Part shown: piece after piece, positions 58,589 to 64,000 of the stretch
Numbering within the stretch: the stretch's first letter is position 1
Layout of the letters: every line of letters begins with the position of its first letter
Assembly: GCA_018136815.1 (NCBI GenBank)
Contig: CM030933.1
Span: forward strand, 6,921,137 to 6,985,136
Length of the DNA stretch: 64,000 nucleotides
Direction: 5' to 3'
Source: Isochrysis galbana
Lineage: Eukaryota; Haptophyta; Isochrysidales; Isochrysidaceae
Notes under the pieces: model-generated
What the model saw: the letters and a program-made list of their open reading frames with translations, nothing else
The model's database searches: none
Told to the model about the DNA's origin: nothing
Made by a program: the position numbers and the translations under genes

Positions 58589-59296
58589 GGCGCGCCGCCC
58601 GCCGTCGAGTCGCCACCGCGATCGAGAGGAGCTCTCCTCTCTCTGATTTCACTCTCCTAAACTAAAAAACTTCTCCCCTTCCCCTTCCCCTTCCCTTTCC
58701 CCTTCTTCTTCTCTTCTTCTTCTTCTTTCTGTAGGAGTACAAGTACTCCTACGAGATGTCTGCGCGTCCCTCTCCTTCCCAAGCAACGTGCCTCGCCTCC
58801 TCCCCCCCCCCCCGCCCCCGCGCGCCGCCTCTTGCTTTTCCTCTTCTCCTAAAAAAGCTCTATTCGTATGCTCGGGAATAGAGTAGAGAAGAAAGACTGC
58901 CCTGAAGAGAGAATAACAGAATGCTGCTCTAAAGCAGACTTTATTGAGAGTTTGTACTCCAACAACGTGAAATTTTTCGAGAAGAGAGGCTTTACTCCTA
59001 CTCCATGTGAAAACTTTCCCATCTTCCAAGGTGTATTCATATGAAGTACTCATAGCACCTGCACATGCCCTTTACATAGTACAATAGAGCTCTAATACTC
59101 CCTAGCTCCCTAGGCGCTCTCCCTAGGGGTCACTCTTTCCTCCCTCGCACTCCACTCCGCGCGCCGCCTGCCGAGCTCTCGGTTTCGGTGGACTCTCCCT
59201 CCCCCCTCTCTCCCGCACCTCCCCCTCCCCCCTTCCTTTCTCCCTCCATTCCGCTCCCCCCCCCCGCCTCCCTCGCCCCGCTTGCTCTCTCTTGTT
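58589..59296. promoter_or_regulatory. Head-to-head intergenic region
   Basis: About 700 bp between the minus fuseless-like gene and the plus nuclease gene, likely with both promoters. It contains pyrimidine tracts (CTTCCCC repeats at 58672-58705; TTCTTCTT at 58705-58730; C/T-rich 59185-59285), a palindromic AGTACAAGTACT word at about 58736, and a C-run at 58803-58814. Confidence 0.4.
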
Positions 59297-61003
59297 ATGG
59301 TGATCCATGCGCCCGCAGTCGCGCCACTGCTGCAGAGCGGTGCTCTCAGCGCGGCAGCGGTCCCAGCGACGGCTGATGAGCTCTGCGCCATCCACAGACT
59401 CAAGGCTGCAGCGCGCGTTGACCGCGGGGGCGGGCTGCGTTCGGCAATGCCCACCATGAGCGATGCCAGCTCGCCGGTGAGAAGGAGCAGAGCCGCTGGT
59501 GAGGGAGAGCAGGCGAGCGCAAACAGTAACTCATCACCTCGACGTGGAGCCATGCGAAGAAACTCTCGCAGCTTCCGAGCTGGGCAAGGGCCGCAGCAAC
59601 AGAAGTCGCAGTCGCAACCTCAGGCGCCGCCGCCGCAGCAGCAGAAGTCATCGCCACAGCAACAGCCGCAGCAGCGCATGCGTACTGCGTGTCGGCGTGG
59701 GAAGATGCCAAACATCTATTGGCGCTCGATCAGTATTGACGAGTTGCGCACGCATCCGCGTGTGCTCAGCCTCCCTCCCGTTCCTTCAATCACCCTTGCG
59801 GGCCCCGCAACGTACCGCTGGGTGCGGCAGGACGACCCTCTTTGGGAAGATCTTCATACATCGGTGCTCACCTCACGTCATTTGCTTGCTGTTCTTGGAT
59901 TCCGAGAGCCACGAGCGGCACGCATCCTCGGCCTAAACCGAGCCTTCGTGTCACCGAACGCTCTCGTGGACTCATATTATCATTTCCGTCAAACAGATTC
60001 TCGTGGCTATTCGTCCATTCCTGGGGCGGTATTGCGACGGCCAGGACGGACCGCAGAGACGAAGGCTGCGCATGCGAATGAGGCACTGCGATCTGCGTTG
60101 CATAGCTTTTACCAGGATGAGGCCAAATGGCCGCCAAGTGAATCCGAGCGGCTACGCGACTTGAGATCCATACGAGTGCCGCGCAGCATTGGTGAGTTAC
60201 GCTGCTGTTGGGGTTCAGCGCAGGAAGCCACTGCCTTGGCGTCATTGCTTGATGCCGTTAGAGACGGCATTGTGGAGGAGATCGGCTTGTCCATGCTTCT
60301 CCCCGAGGAACTCCCGAGTACATTCCCAGCCGAAATCCGTCGCCTCGCGGAAAACGGTGGGTTACCACCGATCGGGGCTTCACCCGATGGTATGCTCCGG
60401 CGAGGCGATGCTTCCAAGCTCGAGGCAGTCGAGGTGAAGAATCATTGTCCGTATTTTGTTCGGCGTGGTCTCAAGAAGGGACGGGGTGGCCAAGGTCGCA
60501 CTCGTTCCTCGAGCAGTGGATCGGACGCATCCGAGGGTGGTGCTCTTAGCGATACATTTCATGTATGGGCAGGTCGTCTTCACGAGTGGGAGCGTGAGCG
60601 CCTACCTTGGTTTGAACAGCGAGGACCACTCGATGCAATTCCCCCGCAATACGTTCCCCAAGTGCAACTGGAATGCTTGTGTACTGGCGCCGACTTCAAC
60701 AACTTCGTGTCAGCGTCGGCATGTCAAGGTGTGAACATCTTTCGGGCTCCGCGCGATGACGCCTATTTGGGCGAAATGTTGTACTTCATCTCGAAGTTTT
60801 GGAGCCGTGTTATAAACGGCAAATGCCCTTCCGCCGACTTGCATTGGCAAGACGGCGAGCGATATGAGGCCTTCCTGCACGCCACTGTGCGCATCGGACG
60901 CGAGGCGGCGTTGGACAAGCATGTCCGCCAGCCGTGGCGCCGCCCTGCAAAGGGGCTATTGGGCTCATTCTTCTTGGACGAGTGGATAGAGCTGCCACCG
61001 TAG
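59297..61003 (+). CDS. YqaJ/lambda-exonuclease-type PD-(D/E)XK nuclease
   Basis: A 568-residue single-exon protein from the ATG at 59297 (the first in frame; the next are at about 59447 and 59456). Residues 1-135 are low complexity (Ser/Arg, then a Gln-rich run). The nuclease core sits at about 295-490: G-S-A-Q-E310-A-T-A-L (the upstream Glu helix), G-A-S-P-D364-G-M-L, V-E379-V-K381, and Y-V-P-Q-V-Q-L-E (Q-x-Q, ~455), then a V-N-I-F-R-A-x-R-D-D segment. This is the order and spacing of the YqaJ/lambda-exo branch of PD-(D/E)XK enzymes: Asp and Glu bind metal, Lys is catalytic. Such enzymes resect double-stranded DNA, often beside a recombinase. Lysine-rich extra loops are inserted after the ExK motif (~387-415). 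The partner and the target (nuclear, organellar or viral DNA) are unknown. Confidence 0.8.
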   Translation: MVIHAPAVAPLLQSGALSAAAVPATADELCAIHRLKAAARVDRGGGLRSAMPTMSDASSPVRRSRAAGEGEQASANSNSSPRRGAMRRNSRSFRAGQGPQQQKSQSQPQAPPPQQQKSSPQQQPQQRMRTACRRGKMPNIYWRSISIDELRTHPRVLSLPPVPSITLAGPATYRWVRQDDPLWEDLHTSVLTSRHLLAVLGFREPRAARILGLNRAFVSPNALVDSYYHFRQTDSRGYSSIPGAVLRRPGRTAETKAAHANEALRSALHSFYQDEAKWPPSESERLRDLRSIRVPRSIGELRCCWGSAQEATALASLLDAVRDGIVEEIGLSMLLPEELPSTFPAEIRRLAENGGLPPIGASPDGMLRRGDASKLEAVEVKNHCPYFVRRGLKKGRGGQGRTRSSSSGSDASEGGALSDTFHVWAGRLHEWERERLPWFEQRGPLDAIPPQYVPQVQLECLCTGADFNNFVSASACQGVNIFRAPRDDAYLGEMLYFISKFWSRVINGKCPSADLHWQDGERYEAFLHATVRIGREAALDKHVRQPWRRPAKGLLGSFFLDEWIELPP

Positions 61004-61405
61004 TTGGTGGCCAATTCCTCGCAAAATGCCGCGTCCTAGATTGACACATTTCTCCGGCTATTGTAAGGGCTTGTTTGCCTTCAACTTCTTGAGGCAGAAG
61101 CTACGGCCATTCTATTGCTCGCAATAGGGTCTAGAGGCTTCTTCCTGCAATATTGACCATGGTCGAGTATTCGGTATACGTGTATCAGTATAGTTGCATA
61201 TCGTAGCATTTCGGGTCGCGCCAAAATTGCACCAGAGAGCAAATGCGCCACCGCGGCGTGATGTCAGTGCCCAAGAGCAGCTGTGATTCCCGGGGTCACG
61301 GCTCTGTACATGTTCTTGTGCTGAAGAGGGGGGGGGAAGCGCCGGTCGACGCATATTAACATAAGAAGCAAGTAAGCCACGGTCCGTTGGTTCGCTGTGA
61401 ATCCG
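61004..61405. other. Spacer between nuclease and HAD gene
   Basis: About 400 bp; no motif. It probably holds the nuclease 3' untranslated region and the HAD promoter. Confidence 0.3.
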
Positions 61406-62097
61406 ATGGCCGACGATTGTAGGTACCCCTCGCTCAGCTCCTCGGTCATCTTCTTAGACATCGACGGAGTGCTGAATCGGACGGTTCGCATTTCACCGAC
61501 GCCAGACCCTGGCTCTGTCATCGGCGTGCTACGCCTCTGTTGCTGACCTCCGGCTGGTTTGCCCCCCCCCCCTGGCCATAGCGCGAGGCAAAGCTCGTCT
61601 GCTTCGAGGAGGATCTCATTGCCAGGTTTAAATCACTCCTCAAGAGCGTCCCTGCTGCATCGATCGTGCTGTCGACGTTCTGGCGTCCGTTCCTACCATA
61701 TGTTGCCTACGTGCTACACCGGCACGGCATTGACGCTCGACGGATCGTCGGACGCACACCTGGCTGCTCCCCTGCGATTCGCAGTTGTCCATTTCTCAGC
61801 GTGGAGACATCGATTTTGAATGACGCAGACGAGCCGTCGCGGGCACACGAAATCAGAAAGTGAGTACCTTGCGCCCAATTCTTCAGAGGCTGCATGTGCA
61901 CTTGAAGTCTGACGCTTCATGTGACCTTACACAGGTGGCTGGTTGATCATCCTCATGTGCGTCAATTTGTCATCATTGATGACCGGGAGTCGGCTGCTGA
62001 TGAAGGTCTCCTCTCTCATTTTGTGCATACGGATACGCGTCTTGGCCTGACAGATCGAGACGTGGCTAGAGCTATTGCTATTCTCACAGAGGGATGA
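61406..62097 (+). CDS. HAD phosphatase, Swiss Army Knife RNA-repair type (3 exons)
   Basis: Exons 61406-61525, 61582-61859 and 61935-62097. Introns GTGCTA...CATAG (56 nt) and GTGAGT...CACAG (75 nt). All phases fit, giving 186 residues. HAD motifs: I at residues 14-24 (V-I-F-L-D18-I-D20-G-V-L-N), II at ~68-75 (I-V-L-S71-T-F-W-R, with Ser and Trp as in this subgroup), G-R-T-P (~97), R-A-H-E-I-R-K-W-L (basic residue of motif III), and IV at ~144-152 (F-V-I-I-D148-D149-R-E-S). It ends in G-L-T-x-x-D-V-x-R-A-I-A-I-L. D18 is the nucleophile and D20 the general acid/base by family rule. HAD domains of this kind occur in 'Swiss Army Knife' RNA-repair proteins and as stand-alone phosphatases with no fixed substrate. 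It is tandem with the nuclease. Confidence 0.78.
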
Positions 62098-62675
62098 TGC
62101 GATGATGATCGTAGCAGATGCAGCGCGCATACCATGCATCATGAGTTCGGTTCGCGGTCTTTTTCCGTATCGAGTGCGGGGCAGACTTTGCAGATTTGAT
62201 AGCATCGATCGGCCGAATGAAGAACAGCACCGATTCCATCTCACAGCTGCCCCTGCCGCATGCCTGAGTTCAAGTCAGGATGACGCAGTATAGCTCACGC
62301 CGGCCTATGAAACCATATATCAGATAGTCGCCGTGTATACGTAGCACCACCTGAGTCCTACAAATCCAACAATAAAGAAAGAAAGGGCGAAGAGGAAGGA
62401 GCGAAGACGGTGACAGCAAGGGTGATGTCATGCTAGAACGCGTGCGAGTGTCAGAACCCAAGATGGTAGATGAAAACACTCTTGAAGTTGCCCAAAACTG
62501 CTCCTAGTACACTTCCCCCGGGAAATCGAAGAGCGACTGAAACCTCAGGTTCGTTTTTGCGCTTTTTCGCCCCCCTTGCAATGGGACCCCCAGCGACTTT
62601 TATATTATCCCCCCAAACCCCCCCTCCCCCAACTCGGAGGTCAAGGGTTCACTTTCACTTCAGCTTGGCCTTGTC
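62098..62675. other. 3' flank of HAD gene
   Basis: No gene recognised; AAAGAAAGAAAGG words near 62372. Confidence 0.3.
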
Positions 62676-63055
62676 CATTCGGTCGCGTTCCGTCCAAAGA
62701 GGACCATGCGAACATTTTTATTTTACATTCCCAAAATATACAGCGGGTTTGTCGCGTTACGTCGATTTTAATTATAATCAAGATAAACTCTCACGATAGT
62801 CAAGGATAAACTCTCACGATAGTCAAGATACTTATAAATCACGAGTTTTTTAGCAGCGGACTTACCATAAAATACTAATAAAATCTCACGATACAGGTCT
62901 CGTGATGAGTTGCAATCACTTCGACATGCTGGTGCACGGCGTGCATCTAATGTTTCCAGACGCGCGTCATCTGCGCGGGGGGCGCCGTGCGTGCGCATGG
63001 AACCTTCGTCTGGATGTGCACACCGTCCAGATATCGCAAGGTGCGTCTAGGCAAG
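62676..63055 (+). repeat. R5-related fragment
   Basis: TCGCGTTCCGTCCAAAGAGG (R5 terminal motif) at 62682, an A/T-rich stretch with duplicated AAACTCTCACGATAGTCAAG (62784 and 62806), then GATGAGTTGCAATCAC, CACGGCGTGCAT and GCCGTGCGTGCGCATGGAA as in R5 copy 1. Confidence 0.55.
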
Positions 63056-63059
63056 CTAG

Positions 63060-63295
63060 ACTCCCCAACTAGCTTTATATTGATATTGATAGTCAGTTGC
63101 AATGGAGCGCGCCGGCCCGGCGCCCCCCTCCCCCTCTCCTTTGGGCCCCCCGCCGCGGGCGGCTCCCCCGCCCCCATGGAGCAGTCGCAGTCGAAGTGAC
63201 AGCGTCCGCCCACTGAGGCCGAGCAGGTGCGTGCGACCCCGGTCGCGCCACACGCCACACAACCCGTGGCGAGGCTATTGCTGCGCACTCGTGTT
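63060..63295 (-). repeat. R2 repeat copy
   Basis: Inverse of 22490-22668: GCGCGCC, CTCTCCTTTGGGCC, CCCCATGGAGCAGTCGCAG, GCCGAGCAGGTGCGTGCGAC. A diverged GATATTGATAGTCAGTTGC end lies at 63077-63100. Confidence 0.65.
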
Positions 63296-63429
63296 CGCAA
63301 ACTCGACGGACTCGGCGAGAACCGCCCAAGCGGGTATGGGGCGCCAACCAAAAAAAGCGATCGACTCGGGCGACCTTCGCCCACTATACAATGCGGGCAG
63401 CAAGGGCGACCTGATCCCTAGCGCGGAAC

Positions 63430-63846
63430 GAAAGACGAAAGTCCCTAGCCGCAAGGCTGGGTGCTAGGTGTGGAGTACCTGGTTACAGCTAGGCCATCAA
63501 CCCGCTAAGAGACGAGGGCCATGCACACGGAGAAACACCCCAGAGACAACCCCAAGAAGGACCAAGGAGCGCAAAGCGCACACACAACACCACAACACAC
63601 GCGGGACACGGAGAGCAGAGGCGAAACGTCAACTCAATTCAAAAAATCTTGCCCGGAACACGCACCCGACCCGGGCCCATGGTAGTGTACCAAGGCCGCA
63701 CCCCCGACACCAAAGATAAAGGAACGAGGGGGGGAAGGCGAGGGGGCGGAGAGACGGGAGAGAAGGGCGATGGCAGGCGTGCAGTAGAATACGCTGTCTA
63801 GCGATAGGTGTGTAGCACTGCTGAATCTTCAGATCTTTTTTTTTCA
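63430..63846 (-). repeat. R6 repeat copy
   Basis: Inverse R6: TGGTAGTGTACCAAGGCC, CACCAAAGATAAAGGAACGA, then the tip CTGAATCTTCAGATC and poly-T at 63835-63845. Confidence 0.6.
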
Positions 63847-63849
63847 TGG

Positions 63850-63940
63850 GTCATGGGGGCCGGGGGGCCGCCCTCGGCGGGTAGCCCGAAGGAGAAGAGG
63901 GGAGCGGCGGCGCGCTCCATGCTGGCAACTGACTATAAAT
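63850..63940 (+). repeat. R2 repeat, 3' fragment
   Basis: GGGGGCCGCCCTCGGCGG, GCCCGAAGGAGAAGAGGGGA, GCGCGCTCCATG, CAACTGACTATAAATAATA. Confidence 0.65.
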
Positions 63941-63945
63941 AATAT

Positions 63946-64000
63946 TCAATGTTATATCCTAGCCAACCCCACTAGCTAATTGGACACAACTTTTCCGTCC
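63946..64000 (-). repeat. R3 3' end, element continues beyond window
   Basis: Reverse complement of the R3 end: ATGTTATATCCTAGCCAACC, CACTAGCTAATTGGACACAA, CTTTTCCGTCC. The body should lie to the right of the window. Confidence 0.75.

Noticed and set aside
1-64000. Prokaryotic features (operons, ribosome-binding sites, terminators).
   Set aside because: Introns, gene spacing and gene content are eukaryotic, so such sites would have no meaning here.

Overview
This window reads as nuclear DNA of a GC-rich eukaryotic microalga. Genes carry short GT-AG introns (about 55-215 nt, with donors such as GTGAGT, GTGCGC and GTACGT). Products include typically eukaryotic proteins (eIF2D, MON1, TTI2, an FKBP-TPR protein, an SLC17-type carrier). 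One carrier has a signal-peptide-like start that may lead into a plastid. A chlorophyll-c alga such as a haptophyte or pelagophyte is my best guess, from style alone. No organelle, rRNA, tRNA or CRISPR signature was found, and no operon-like packing: genes lie on both strands, 0.4-8 kb apart, separated by a very dense, layered repeat landscape.

Layout. 1-10 kb: an unknown 195-residue protein (minus), a Gln-rich glycosyltransferase-like protein (minus), then a low-complexity stretch with a striking G-run to C-run switch and a patch that reads like bacterial phage-satellite sequence. 10-26 kb: FKBP-TPR protein (plus), a zinc-finger plus ADP-ribosyltransferase-fold protein (minus), an SGNH/PC-esterase-like secretory protein (plus), and a secreted 793-residue protein of unknown role (minus, 3 exons rebuilt here). 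26-43 kb: a complete hAT-type element with 8-bp target duplication, a fold-back repeat, a 3-kb stretch with no convincing gene, an SLC17/ANTR transporter (plus, 3 exons), a Trp-repeat protein (minus), and a multi-level nest of repeats at 39.6-42.1 kb ending near a broken Ty3/gypsy reverse-transcriptase fragment. 43-62 kb, the most gene-rich part: TTI2-like (plus, 3 exons), eIF2D with an unusual insertion (minus), a 191-residue membrane protein (minus, 3 exons), MON1 (minus, 2 exons), a fuseless-like membrane protein (minus, 2 exons), a YqaJ/lambda-exonuclease-type PD-(D/E)XK nuclease (plus), and a small HAD phosphatase of the 'Swiss Army Knife RNA repair' type (plus, 3 exons). 62-64 kb: repeats.

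Repeats are given provisional names R1-R10. R1 copies at 2050-3205 and 36246-37006 are each flanked by a 16-bp direct repeat and have an A/T-rich 3' end, which points to target-primed retroposition. An R3 copy (20658-21524) sits inside another R1 copy with a 17-bp target duplication. R5 is a terminal-inverted-repeat DNA element family, one copy carrying a short ORF. R1, R2, R4, R7 and R10 carry or end in a short hairpin.

The genes do not form one pathway. The candidates for something new are domain combinations (eIF2D with two SAM-like repeats; zinc fingers with an ADP-ribosyltransferase fold; a nuclease next to an RNA-repair-type phosphatase) and the hairpin-tipped retroposon families. Reconstructed exon joins were checked only for reading-frame consistency and GT/AG borders; there are no transcripts to confirm them. 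Positions were counted by hand and repeat borders without a target duplication are approximate.
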